Assembly: GCA_030696085.1 (NCBI GenBank)
Contig: JAUYNL010000063.1
Coordinates: 1 to 47,918 of the forward strand
Origin: Luteolibacter sp.
Lineage (GTDB): Bacteria; Verrucomicrobiota; Verrucomicrobiia; Verrucomicrobiales; Akkermansiaceae
Direction: 5' to 3'
Length of the DNA: 47,918 nucleotides
A model generated the notes under the pieces. It was not told the origin of the DNA and searched no databases. It saw only the letters and a list, made by a program, of their open reading frames with translations. This document shows positions 22,870 to 31,168 of this stretch, piece by piece; position 1 is the first letter of the stretch, and each line of letters opens with the position of its first letter. A program made the position numbers and the translations under genes.

Positions 22870-24663
22870 ATGGACCAGCTTCCCGTCAATCTTCAGAAGT
22901 GGCTTGAACTCGCCGATGTCGAGAATCGTAAAATGTCCAAACGAACGTGGGTGCCCCTCATGGTTTCGGATTCCGAAAGCACGGGCAGACATCAAGAGCC
23001 AGGCTTTCGCAAGCAGGTCACCTCAATAGAGTCGCTCATCGTCCCGCTTGCAGAGCGAGATCGGTTTGCTGAAGCCAATTGGCATTCCATCCAGAGAAAC
23101 AATCCTCGGGCATGGGCCGATGAGGGGCGCTTTATCGCCCCCCATGAATACACAGAGGATGATGAGACGCCAATCGCAACCTATCCAGTTCTTAGACAGA
23201 GCTTCGACACTGGCGAACAAGACATCTGGCACCTGCTTCAAGAAATTGAGCTTTCATTGGACCTAATGCGAAAGGGTGATGTCTGGGCGCGACCAGTAGA
23301 GGACTACATCGAGGTGGTTCGCCTTCGTCGTGACTCTGAGGGCCGTCCAGTAGCAATGGAAATTCGGGCTGAGCACTTTCGTGACTACCTTGCAGCGAGA
23401 GGAGCAGCTTTACTTCTGGGTGCCTTCGTGTTGAGGGAGGCGAATGAGGCGAAACTTGAAGGTATTTCGTGGGATGAGAAGCGAGTGACGCGTGAATTCG
23501 AAAACGGTCTTTGGGAGGGCAGTATGTATGAAACGAATACCGGGGGCCCTCAAGGCATCACGCTACGGATGTGGCGTGAAAGCGTTGACCCGGATGACGA
23601 TGTTCCTGTGATGCCTCACCCATCACAGGAGCCGTCTCCCCGTTCAGAAAAGACCGAATTTGGGGGCGGAGGTGAAGTCCTTGAGTTTGCTGAAGGCCGG
23701 ATCTATTGGACCGAGTGGATTGAACCAGCAGAGCTAAGCCCACGCATTCGACGCGACGAGGTAGAAGCCCAGGTTCATTTCATCGTAGGAAACCAAGGAG
23801 AACCCAAGCTTTCCGGAAGCAAACTGCACGATTACCGTGGATGGCTATGGTTTCGAAATTCGGTCATTCGAGAACTCCTGAACCGTGAGCGCTCTTTCTT
23901 CAAGTGGTGGACCCATGACACGGGCTCGATCGGGCCATCCTGCATTACACATCTTCATTTCGGGCTCAACGAGCTTGGCCACGTCAATGTGGCAGCCTAC
24001 AAAATGGCCGAGCTGCCTGAATGGGCTCAGAAGATTTGGGTTGCTCACAATATCCCCCCGGAAGGCGGCTTGTCCTACGAACTTCACCAATCCCAAAACC
24101 TCGCAGCCCCCGCCAGAACCGGCCCACCCGAAATGCTGATTGTTCGTGCAATCAAATTGGTTCAGGTTGCAGCCGTCAGGGCTTTTGGTCAGGAGCTGTT
24201 TCACAACCTCCCTGATCCCGATGTCATGCTCCGCAGAATCCATCGCTTTCAGGGTGCCTCGTTCGAGGATACTTGCCACCTCGCAAAAGAGATCAGTCGT
24301 CACGTAGTCGAGAAACTCGACCAGTCGACAATCGACAAGCTGCTCTCGCCGGAAAACCTAAAGGCGGCCAATGGGAATAGACTCCGCAGCCTCAAACGCT
24401 TGGCGCTTCTGCTCGACCAACTAGGACATGACGGGCGCGCTCTGACGAAACCGCTCGCAGGCATCAATGATCTTCGCCAAGGCGACGCTCACACTGGTTC
24501 GTCGTCATTGGCACAATCACTGGAGCTTGTAGGGGTATCACCAGATTCTCAGGATCACATCAGTAACAACGTTTGCATGATCCGATCGGTGGGTTTCGGA
24601 TTGCGTGACATCGCTTTCGCCATTGATCCCGAACGGAATCAAATGAAAGCGTCGGGATCATGA
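22870..24663 (+). CDS. Hypothetical 597-aa protein, possible C-terminal HEPN motif
   Basis: Family not recognised. The ATG at 22870 is preferred; in-frame TTG (22831) and GTG (22834) codons lie upstream but fall at the edge of the scar. The protein is soluble, mixed alpha/beta, without a signal peptide. A basic, charged stretch VEDYIEVVRLRRD leads into a helix ending FRDYLAARGAALLLGAF. Near the C-terminus, INDLRQGDAHTG has the R-x4-H spacing of HEPN ribonucleases, set in a helical region, but this alone is weak evidence. The gene lies between a DUF2971 gene and another unknown, so it is probably defence cargo. Confidence 0.6.
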   Translation: MDQLPVNLQKWLELADVENRKMSKRTWVPLMVSDSESTGRHQEPGFRKQVTSIESLIVPLAERDRFAEANWHSIQRNNPRAWADEGRFIAPHEYTEDDETPIATYPVLRQSFDTGEQDIWHLLQEIELSLDLMRKGDVWARPVEDYIEVVRLRRDSEGRPVAMEIRAEHFRDYLAARGAALLLGAFVLREANEAKLEGISWDEKRVTREFENGLWEGSMYETNTGGPQGITLRMWRESVDPDDDVPVMPHPSQEPSPRSEKTEFGGGGEVLEFAEGRIYWTEWIEPAELSPRIRRDEVEAQVHFIVGNQGEPKLSGSKLHDYRGWLWFRNSVIRELLNRERSFFKWWTHDTGSIGPSCITHLHFGLNELGHVNVAAYKMAELPEWAQKIWVAHNIPPEGGLSYELHQSQNLAAPARTGPPEMLIVRAIKLVQVAAVRAFGQELFHNLPDPDVMLRRIHRFQGASFEDTCHLAKEISRHVVEKLDQSTIDKLLSPENLKAANGNRLRSLKRLALLLDQLGHDGRALTKPLAGINDLRQGDAHTGSSSLAQSLELVGVSPDSQDHISNNVCMIRSVGFGLRDIAFAIDPERNQMKASGS

Positions 24664-24701
24664 AGTGTATCGCGGCGTGATCAATCTCGATCTATCCAGG
24701 A

Positions 24702-24721
24702 CGTGAGCCCGCCATCTCACG
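24702..24721 (+). terminator. Small stem-loop between two cargo genes
   Basis: CGTGAG at 24702-24707 pairs with CTCACG at 24716-24721 across 8 nt, 40 nt after the preceding stop. No T-run follows, so termination is uncertain. Confidence 0.3.
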
Positions 24722-24739
24722 ACACCTCTCAACCTAAAG

Positions 24740-25861
24740 ATGAAACGCAAGAAGCGATCCGACACCGGTAGCATTCCAGAGAGCTTGATGCGGGCCGAGA
24801 ATCACAAGGCCCTGGTTCTGGAGGCGTGGCGCCTGAAGCGTGCTTGGCTTTTCGGTGCTGCCGTCCTCGGCCATGGCGACCAGATGGGTCCAGAGGAGTT
24901 TCTTGTGCCCGACCTGATACACATGACCGACGCGAGGCTCAGGCGCTACATCGCGGACCTCAAGGATGACTTCGGAGAACTTGCGAAGCACATTCTCTTG
25001 GAGTGGAGGGTCACCGATCTCGGGCGCGTATCCGCTTGGTGCGCGGATCAATATGATGCTTGGGCGAAGACGAAGTGTGCCGTCTTCGAGGTTGGACGCG
25101 TTCACGAGGTGGAGAAGTCAATCGGACGGTTGGGCTTCCGGAAGGTCATGGAATGCCCGCCATACGCCCTATTCGTGATGCAGGGCTACTTCGGAGCGGC
25201 GATCCGGCATCCAGAATACCACCTGGCAAGCGATGTGGCGCTATTTTACAACCTCCTGTTCGACTCCGAGGCGATATGGCGCGATGCCGTCGATGGAAGT
25301 TTTGCGCACAGCTCGCAGCACAGCCAATCGTTGGCTCGCGGAGTAATCCTCACCTGCTACAACCTGCTGGAATCATTCGTTAGCGGACTCGCGGCAGAGT
25401 TTCTCCTTGAAAATTCCGAGGCACCAGAAGCCGTCGTAAAGAAACTGTCCGACAACAACTCTTCGCTTCGGAAGCGCTTTTTGACCTTTCCCAGCCTCAT
25501 CACCGGAAGCCCTGACCTGCTTGACGAGTCGAAGCCTCCCTTCAAGGAGTTGTTTGGAGACCTCAAGCAGCGCCGTGACTCGTTTGTTCACTGCGAACCA
25601 GGACCAGAACCGACGAAGTTTGGCGGATACATCAAGGAACAACATTTTCATGATGTCGAACCCGATCTTGTCCGGAAGACCGTGGAGTCGACTTTCGAGG
25701 CAATTGGCCTGGCCTGGAAAGCGGTCCACGGAATGGAGGGTCCCCGATGGTTGCCGCGTCGAGGCGATGACGGACGATTCAAGAACGTAGGAGTTGCACT
25801 GAAGCTCGCTGAAACCAGTGTAGCCCCATCGAAATCTTCCCCGAAGACAAGCCACCCGTAA
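24740..25861 (+). CDS. Hypothetical 373-aa protein, HEPN-like motif
   Basis: Family not recognised. The protein is largely helical. The segment LKQRRDSFVHCEPG (around residue 275-288) has the R-x4-H arrangement and surrounding pattern of HEPN proteins, many of which are RNases in toxin or defence systems. Helices before it (GVILTCYNLLESFVSGLAAEF) match the long helix that precedes the motif in such folds. The C-terminal 50 residues are basic and likely disordered. It starts at the first ATG after a small stem-loop and follows the 597-aa unknown by 76 nt; the two may form a unit. Activity is inferred only. Confidence 0.55.
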   Translation: MKRKKRSDTGSIPESLMRAENHKALVLEAWRLKRAWLFGAAVLGHGDQMGPEEFLVPDLIHMTDARLRRYIADLKDDFGELAKHILLEWRVTDLGRVSAWCADQYDAWAKTKCAVFEVGRVHEVEKSIGRLGFRKVMECPPYALFVMQGYFGAAIRHPEYHLASDVALFYNLLFDSEAIWRDAVDGSFAHSSQHSQSLARGVILTCYNLLESFVSGLAAEFLLENSEAPEAVVKKLSDNNSSLRKRFLTFPSLITGSPDLLDESKPPFKELFGDLKQRRDSFVHCEPGPEPTKFGGYIKEQHFHDVEPDLVRKTVESTFEAIGLAWKAVHGMEGPRWLPRRGDDGRFKNVGVALKLAETSVAPSKSSPKTSHP

Positions 25862-25887
25862 CGACCTGATTCAACTGATCTCTAACC

Positions 25888-26046
25888 ATGGCCAAAACCG
25901 AAGCAACCGTCGAACTTCGTCGCAGCATTGACTACGGAAACCACAACAGTGTTAGCCCCCCGTTCAATCCGCTCATCCTCTTCGTCTCCTCCAGCACGTC
26001 CGGCTTTTCCCAGGTGACCTGTGGAAACCAATCGGCATCGTCGTAG
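25888..26046 (+). pseudogene. 52-codon frame, truncated gene start
   Basis: The frame starts MAKTEATVELRRSIDYGNH, like a normal protein, then continues as antisense of the metallopeptidase gene, whose stop lies at 25932. Only the first 15 or so codons look real. I take it as the 5' end of a plus-strand gene cut off where the regulator/CBASS block was inserted. Confidence 0.45.
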
Positions 26047-26714
26047 TGCTCCATGCGGTTACTAACCTCGGCAAGCTCCAGTGTAGCTGAACTATAGGCC
26101 GGCAGCGGTTTTCCGGGGACCACAAAGAGGAGCTTTTTGCGCGGGTCCGAGTAGCTCCAACGGATCAGCCCGTTCTGGTGGTAAATCACGACGACCTTCC
26201 TCTTACTCACGTCGGCGAACCTGATGGCGGTCGACGTCAAGGTGGTTTGAAAATCACTGGCCAGCGACTCGATCAGAGCCATGGATGGTTCGAGCGTCCC
26301 ACAGGCGGATCGAAAGTGGGAATTCGGCATCAGCAATTCGGCCGCGAAGCAGTTCGCCTCCACTTCTAGCGGTGAGCGCCCATAGTCCCGCATGTCCTCG
26401 GCGCTGCAAAGAAGCTGCGAGTATTCCTCGTGCAATTCCCAATGACCCAACTCATGTGCGATCGTGAATCTGCGTCGGCCCTCCGGAACAATCCCTCGGC
26501 GGACGTGGATCACACCGTTTTTTCCTTTGCGCAACAACCTTCCCTCAGCCCCCTTGATCTCTCCCTCCCTAACCAAAACGTTTCGGTACATGGCGAGGTC
26601 TTTCAGGTCCAATTCACGTGGATGGGGCGAGCCAAGTTCCTCGCCGATCCTGAAAGCGGCACCACCGGCTTTGATGCGTTTAGCGTCACACTTGATTCCC
26701 GTCGTCACTTTCAT
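25932..26714 (-). CDS. ImmA/IrrE-family metallopeptidase (CapP-like candidate)
   Basis: A 260-aa zinc peptidase. HELGH at 87-91 is the catalytic motif, and EVEANCFAAELLMP downstream supplies the third ligand region, as in ImmA/IrrE. The C-terminal part is unassigned. I chose the ATG at 26714 because the open frame before it overlaps the 148-aa gene and reads as its antisense-like shadow. ImmA-type peptidases relieve repression by cutting a partner regulator. In CBASS loci, CapP is such a peptidase, paired with the HTH repressor CapH and encoded divergently from the defence operon. The same layout occurs here, but the partner is not an HTH protein. Confidence 0.8.
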   Translation of the reverse strand: MKVTTGIKCDAKRIKAGGAAFRIGEELGSPHPRELDLKDLAMYRNVLVREGEIKGAEGRLLRKGKNGVIHVRRGIVPEGRRRFTIAHELGHWELHEEYSQLLCSAEDMRDYGRSPLEVEANCFAAELLMPNSHFRSACGTLEPSMALIESLASDFQTTLTSTAIRFADVSKRKVVVIYHQNGLIRWSYSDPRKKLLFVVPGKPLPAYSSATLELAEVSNRMEHYDDADWFPQVTWEKPDVLEETKRMSGLNGGLTLLWFP

Positions 26715-27132
26715 CCTCCATTTGATCCAGAATCGCGAGCTCGGCATCAAGGGCCGCCAGATCCTCATCCGGCACCTCCTCGAATTTCCGGCAATAAACC
26801 TGCGCTGCCTCCGGATCCGACTCCCCAAGGACACGAATTCTTGACAGCACGCTCTCGCGCAACGCGGAAGCCGAACCGGCAATGGATTGTGTCAAAGCAT
26901 CAAGCCTAGATTCCAATGACAGGCGTCTCTCTCTCGCCATCGCCATCTTCTGTCGGGCCAAGACCCCTTTGAGCTTCTCCGAAGCCCACGACTTCAGCTC
27001 GGCGGTCTCAATTCCTCGCTCGGCCAGAATCTCCTTGGCCTTGGCCGATGAGGGAAACTCGTCGGTATCGAACACGAGTGCCGAAAGATCTTCGACCATG
27101 TCCGTCCCGGTTCTCTTGCTTGGTTCGTTCAT
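26686..27132 (-). CDS. Hypothetical 148-aa acidic helical protein, possible anti-sigma or sensor
   Basis: No family is recognised. The protein is helical and acidic toward its C-terminus (LAALDAELAILDQMEDESDD). It lies between the sigma-like gene (17 nt away) and the metallopeptidase gene, which overlaps its end by 29 nt, so the three are almost certainly co-expressed. By position it is a candidate for the peptidase substrate or for an anti-sigma factor that holds the sigma-like protein inactive. No transmembrane segment or HTH is visible, so it is not a CapH-like repressor. Confidence 0.65.
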   Translation of the reverse strand: MNEPSKRTGTDMVEDLSALVFDTDEFPSSAKAKEILAERGIETAELKSWASEKLKGVLARQKMAMARERRLSLESRLDALTQSIAGSASALRESVLSRIRVLGESDPEAAQVYCRKFEEVPDEDLAALDAELAILDQMEDESDDGNQV

Positions 27133-27149
27133 TGGGTTCCTGTATCTCC

Positions 27150-27770
27150 TTAGTGATGAACTGACCTCAGTTCTTGCCGATAATTTTCAAGAAATCGCCG
27201 GAGCCTCTTTTTGGCCGCCTCGAATTCCTTGTCGTTGAGCCCTGCTTCGGCAATCACCTCGGCACGTTTTGATGCCCTGTTGAAGATGGCCTCGACGATG
27301 CGCCGATCAGGCGAACCCGGATCCATGGAGTCAATAATGCCCAGAATCAACTCATCGTCCTCCTCCCGGACCAACCTGCTTTCAGGTGGGGCGTCATCGT
27401 TCTCGAACTGCTCAACCGCGGAAACCCAGTCACTTTCACCTTCCTCGGGCAACCCGTCATCCGCATTGGAGAAGACCCGATTCTCCCAGGATTTGACCAG
27501 ATTTCCCACGGTGCCCTGAATAAAGCCCCTCATGACGAGCCACAGCGGCTTGTCCTCGTCCCATTTGCCTCCCTCAAGGATGTTCTGGAAAGCGGCCTGA
27601 ACCAGATCGCTCGCGGAACGTCCTTCCGGCAGAACGCCCCGTTCCGCATTCCTCCAATTCCTGCTGGAGATCAATTGGGTCGCATAAGCGACGGACCTGT
27701 CCATCAGATCGTGGATCTCGGCTTCCGTCATAGCCGCAAGACGCCGTTCGTTGGCTGCTTTCGAGTCCAC
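27150..27770 (-). CDS. ECF-like RNA polymerase sigma factor
   Basis: A 206-aa protein with the two-domain plan of small sigma factors. Region 2 includes SASDLVQAAFQNILEG followed by WLVMRGFIQGTVGNLVKSWENR, which matches the D-L-V-Q-x-x-F core and the later R/N-rich helix. Region 4 is toward the C-terminus (AEVIAEAGLNDKEFEAAKKRLRRFL), a helix-turn-helix that would contact the -35 element. The acidic linker between them is longer than usual. It is the first gene of a three-gene minus-strand operon, divergent from the CBASS operon, and could activate either direction from the 102-bp gap between them. Confidence 0.65.
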   Translation of the reverse strand: MDSKAANERRLAAMTEAEIHDLMDRSVAYATQLISSRNWRNAERGVLPEGRSASDLVQAAFQNILEGGKWDEDKPLWLVMRGFIQGTVGNLVKSWENRVFSNADDGLPEEGESDWVSAVEQFENDDAPPESRLVREEDDELILGIIDSMDPGSPDRRIVEAIFNRASKRAEVIAEAGLNDKEFEAAKKRLRRFLENYRQELRSVHH

Positions 27771-27872
27771 GGCGCGATGATAGCGAAAGTTTTTTCACAT
27801 GCGACGGCAAATTCCGTCCACAGCTCATCACTAGGGGGCAGAGGGTACCTCAACCACCCTCGCTCAAACCAA
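27771..27872. promoter_or_regulatory. Divergent promoter region between sigma operon and CBASS operon
   Basis: The 102-bp gap must contain both promoters. It holds an AGTTTTTTCAC stretch and a G-rich AGGGGGCAGAGGG block. No confident -10/-35 pair is visible, which would fit use of an alternative sigma factor. Confidence 0.45.
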
Positions 27873-28649
27873 ATGATTGCAGCAATCGAACCTACACAAA
27901 ATACTGATGATGAAGGAGTCATCTTCCTTCAGCAGGCCTTTTCCAGCGAACAGACCTGTCTGGAGGCGAACCTCCGTTCCTCGAACCGCATTCGCCACCA
28001 AGGCGACAAAGGCGAAGTCAACGAAGAGTTTTTCATCGAATTCCTCAGACGCTACCTCCCCAACCGCTACACTGTCGCCAAGGCGATGGTCATTGACTCC
28101 CGTGGAAACACGAGCGACTCGATCGACGTGGTCGTCTTTGACCGCCAATACACTCCCACCCTGCTCGACAGCGAGAAGCATCGCTACGTGCCCGCCGAGA
28201 GCGTGTATGCGGTCTTCGAGTGCAAGCCCACCATCAACAAGACCTACCTGACTTACGCGGGAGACAAGGCCGCGTCGGTCAGGCGCCTTCACCGCACCTC
28301 AATCCCCATCGCGCATGCGGGAGGGTTCTATCCAGCCAAGAAGCCGCATGACATTATCGCCGGCATCCTCGCAATCGACGTTGAGTGGGCGGATGGCCTC
28401 GGTGCGTCGTTTCGGGAGAATCATTCCTCTCTGACTGGAGAGTTCGCACTCGATTGCGGTTTCGCCGCGAGCGGCGCTTGTTTCGACGCCTTCAACGAAG
28501 ACGGGAGTCTCACGTTCGGACCCGCGGAAAACTCGCTGGCCTATTTCGCCTTCCGCCTGCTCAGCCGCCTACAGGCCTGCGCGACCGTTCCAGCCGTTGA
28601 CTGGGCTGCCTACGCCATCCAACTCAGCAAAACCATCACCACCGCCTAA
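27873..28649 (+). CDS. DUF6602-like predicted nuclease, likely CBASS effector
   Basis: A 258-aa protein of the DUF6602 type. The pattern GDKGEVNEEFFIEFLRRYLPNRY, then SDSIDVVVFDR, then VPAESVYAVFECK follows the family (given here in parts) and fits a restriction-endonuclease-like fold: E48, D85 and E116-x-K118 are candidates for the catalytic PD-(D/E)xK set. The ATG at 27873 is chosen because the earlier frame crosses the sigma gene in antisense. It is first in the operon, 6 nt before the CD-NTase, the place where CBASS effectors normally lie. No SAVED or other nucleotide-sensor domain is recognised, so how it would sense a cyclic nucleotide is open. Confidence 0.7.
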   Translation: MIAAIEPTQNTDDEGVIFLQQAFSSEQTCLEANLRSSNRIRHQGDKGEVNEEFFIEFLRRYLPNRYTVAKAMVIDSRGNTSDSIDVVVFDRQYTPTLLDSEKHRYVPAESVYAVFECKPTINKTYLTYAGDKAASVRRLHRTSIPIAHAGGFYPAKKPHDIIAGILAIDVEWADGLGASFRENHSSLTGEFALDCGFAASGACFDAFNEDGSLTFGPAENSLAYFAFRLLSRLQACATVPAVDWAAYAIQLSKTITTA

Positions 28650-28655
28650 CCCGCC

Positions 28656-29771
28656 ATGTTTGACTACTCAGAACAAATCGCTGCTTTCCGAAACGACAAG
28701 GTACGCCTCCCCAAGGGATTCAAGGAGAAGCTCTTTCAACACAGGGATGCAAATCGCAACAGGCTGATCACCCGCCTTCCCTTGCGCATCCCGGGACTCT
28801 CCATTTCTCAAAGTTCCTTCAAGCCGCAGGGCTCGTCGGCCGTCCAGACCATCATTCAGACGAAGTTCATTTACGAAGAATACGACATCGACGACGGTCT
28901 CGTCCTGTGGCGCGACCAACTGGTTGATGCCGATGGCCGCGAACTGACGGCCGACGAGGTGAAACGTCATGTCCTCGAAGCATTGAAGGACGAACGATTC
29001 GCCAAACAGCCGAACATGGCGGCGAATGCCGTTAGGGTTTACTACAAGGAGGAAGATGAGGAGAGGCACCACATTGATTTTCCGGTCTATCGAAAATTCC
29101 AGGACGACGACGGAAACATGGTCCGTGAACTTGCCGGTGAATTCGGCTGGACCGTATCCGATCCGACACAAGTCAACAATTGGTTCCTCAATGAGGTTCA
29201 AGTCCGTAACTCTAAATGCACAGGCTGGGGCACCCAAATGCGCCACCTCATCCAGCTGCTCAAGCGTTTCTGCAGGAGCCGCTACGCGTGGGACTTGCCG
29301 AACGGCATGAAACTCACCATGTTGGTGGTTGAGTGCCAACCCGCCCATCATGATCGCATTGATCTGGCCTTTCGTCGGCTCCTCGAAAACCTCGAAGAAC
29401 GACTCGAAACGGTTAAGGTGATTCTGAATCTCGCCCATCCCGAAAAGCCCGCCATCACCCGTGGCGAAGCCGATGACAACGTGATCGAACTCCTAGCGAA
29501 GATCGACGAGGCTCTCGAACGGCTTGTCCCCCTCGATGACACTGACAATCAGACGACAAAATGTGCACGCGACGCATGGGACTGGGTTTTCCAAAGCGAC
29601 GGCTACTTTCTGGACTACGACCGCAAGAAGGAAGAGCGCGAGAAGGCCGCCCGCCTTGAAACCCTCGCGGCAAAGATCAATTCGGGAACCGCCAGAACGT
29701 CCTGTGCCGGCGTCATTGGTTCTATCGGCGTTCCGAACCTTCCACATAGTTTCTATGGCGACTCGTTTTAA
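28656..29771 (+). CDS. CD-NTase (CBASS cyclic oligonucleotide synthase)
   Basis: A 371-aa cGAS/DncV-like nucleotidyltransferase that should make a cyclic nucleotide signal on phage infection. The signature GSSAVQT at 59-65 is followed by EYDIDDG with D77 and D79; the third acidic residue is likely D141 in HHIDFPVY. The helical C-terminal half ends in a Lys/Glu-rich helix and a loose tail ending YGDSF. In type II CBASS the last residue is usually glycine, used for conjugation by the E2 or Cap2 protein; here glycine 368 is followed by three more residues. The gene follows DUF6602 by 6 nt and overlaps the E2 gene by 17 nt. The nucleotide made cannot be read from sequence. Confidence 0.88.
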   Translation: MFDYSEQIAAFRNDKVRLPKGFKEKLFQHRDANRNRLITRLPLRIPGLSISQSSFKPQGSSAVQTIIQTKFIYEEYDIDDGLVLWRDQLVDADGRELTADEVKRHVLEALKDERFAKQPNMAANAVRVYYKEEDEERHHIDFPVYRKFQDDDGNMVRELAGEFGWTVSDPTQVNNWFLNEVQVRNSKCTGWGTQMRHLIQLLKRFCRSRYAWDLPNGMKLTMLVVECQPAHHDRIDLAFRRLLENLEERLETVKVILNLAHPEKPAITRGEADDNVIELLAKIDEALERLVPLDDTDNQTTKCARDAWDWVFQSDGYFLDYDRKKEEREKAARLETLAAKINSGTARTSCAGVIGSIGVPNLPHSFYGDSF

Positions 29772-30183
29772 GTCTTGGGGAAAGGGTGTGGAATCCTACC
29801 GCCGATTCGTCATGCAGAAGACTCTCATGGGCCGTTTCTTTCCGGGATTTCAATGCATTTGTAATAAGCGGCGCTTGACCTGCATCGGAAAAATCACTCC
29901 GTCGGAAGGCTGCAATACCTACACGATTAAAATCGTGTACGTCGAAGGAAGCATTCCCAAGGTCTGGATTCTGCATCCAAAGATCGTCATGAATTCGGAA
30001 ACGCATGTGTTCAAGGACGGCTCTCTTTGCCTCTACCATCCCCCGGAAACTCCGTGGAAGCACACCGACAACCTCCATGAGAAAATCCTACCATGGACCG
30101 CAGAATGGCTCGTCTTCTACGAGCTCTATCTGATCAAAGGGGAATGGCTTGGCAAATCGGCACCCCATCCTGTTCCTCGTTAG
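29755..30183 (+). CDS. E2-like conjugating protein of type II-short CBASS
   Basis: A 142-aa E2-fold protein. The segment HVFKDGSLCLYHP places a candidate catalytic cysteine at C92, and the end reads WTAEWLVFYELYLIKGEWLG, a tail typical of the bacterial E2-like proteins found with CD-NTases. In type II-short CBASS this protein primes the synthase by conjugating to its C-terminus, with no E1 or Cap3 peptidase in the operon; neither is present here. The start ATG at 29755 overlaps the CD-NTase end, so translation is coupled. The open frame further upstream is a shadow of the CD-NTase. Confidence 0.78.
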   Translation: MATRFKSWGKGVESYRRFVMQKTLMGRFFPGFQCICNKRRLTCIGKITPSEGCNTYTIKIVYVEGSIPKVWILHPKIVMNSETHVFKDGSLCLYHPPETPWKHTDNLHEKILPWTAEWLVFYELYLIKGEWLGKSAPHPVPR

Positions 30184-30187
30184 CGGT

Positions 30188-30230
30188 GCGGAGGCGGAAT
30201 CGAGACATCGAATCTCGGTTCCGCCTCCGC
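30188..30230 (+). terminator. 18-bp stem-loop closing the CBASS operon
   Basis: Arms 30188-30205 and 30213-30230 pair fully except for one G-T wobble, across a 7-nt loop, starting 5 nt after the E2 stop codon. No T-tract follows. It could be a factor-dependent terminator or an RNA-stabilising 3' end. It separates the CBASS operon from the HNH gene. Confidence 0.7.
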
Positions 30231-30348
30231 TCCGGTCGAAACGCAACAACGCCTCTAGCACGCCACTGGTCTGGTTTTTCGGTTCCTGCTGGACTGAACT
30301 TGGCGATCGAGTCGTTTCCTGCTTGGCTGGCCCCGGCCAGAAGCATCC

Positions 30349-31116
30349 ATGAATCCCCTCGAACGCTCGCTCATTGAAAAAGCCGGTTACGCCAACGGCT
30401 GGGAAAATGTGCGCGAAAGCACGGCAGAGCGGGTGATCATGTTCTCCGCCCGCCACAAGGCGCAGGCTTTCGTTTCCACGGCTGGCAACGACGGCGGGGC
30501 ATGGCGCGTGGAATTTCCCCAGGGGCCGCCCGTGGGGGAACTGGCGAGGGCGTTTGCGGTGGTGCCGGGGGAGGCCGGGCCATTCCAAGCCACCGGCGAG
30601 GCTGCTCTGGGGAGGCTGCTCCGCCGTGCCGCCGAACTGGCAATGTCGCTGCCGAACCACGCGGCAGATCTTTACGCCGAAGAAGTCGCCAAGATCGTGG
30701 CCGAGCCACCCAGCACCACCGAGGCCCTGCGACTTACCAAACAGCGCGTCGGCCAGAACCTCTTCCGCAAGGCCCTCATGGATTATTGGGGCGGGGCATG
30801 TGCCGTCATGGGCATTCACCTGCCCGAACTCCTCCGCGCCAGCCACGCCAAGCCGTGGGCCGAATGCGCGAGCGACGCCGAGCGCTTGGACGTCTTCAAC
30901 GGCTTCCTCCTCTCCGCGCAGCTCGATGCCCTCTTCGACTCCGGCCTGATCACTTTCGACGACAACGGTGAACTGGTCGCCTCACCCCGCCTCGATCCCT
31001 TCCACCAAACGCTTCTCGGTGTTGCCGGACATCCACCGCTCCACCTCCGCTGGATCAGCTCCCAGCACCTCCCATACATCGCCTGGCACCGCGAGCATGT
31101 CTTCCGTCAATCGTGA
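30349..31116 (+). CDS. HNH endonuclease
   Basis: A 255-aa protein whose C-terminal half is an HNH nuclease of the HNH_2 type: YWGGACAVMGIHLPELL, ASHAKPWAECASDAERLDVFNGFLLS, LDALFDSGLITFDDNG. The usual core residues (the His of ASHAKPW, the Asn of FNGFLL and the late His/Asp position) are in place, though the late histidine is replaced by Asp in LDALFD. The N-terminal 110 residues form a domain commonly joined to this nuclease type in other bacteria. It follows the CBASS hairpin by about 120 nt, so it likely has its own promoter. Whether it serves CBASS or is separate cargo is unclear; there is no SAVED domain as in Cap5. Confidence 0.8.
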   Translation: MNPLERSLIEKAGYANGWENVRESTAERVIMFSARHKAQAFVSTAGNDGGAWRVEFPQGPPVGELARAFAVVPGEAGPFQATGEAALGRLLRRAAELAMSLPNHAADLYAEEVAKIVAEPPSTTEALRLTKQRVGQNLFRKALMDYWGGACAVMGIHLPELLRASHAKPWAECASDAERLDVFNGFLLSAQLDALFDSGLITFDDNGELVASPRLDPFHQTLLGVAGHPPLHLRWISSQHLPYIAWHREHVFRQS

Positions 31117-31168
31117 TGGTTTCCAAAGGGTTTCCGAAATCCAAATGCCCACGCGTATAACCAAGAAT

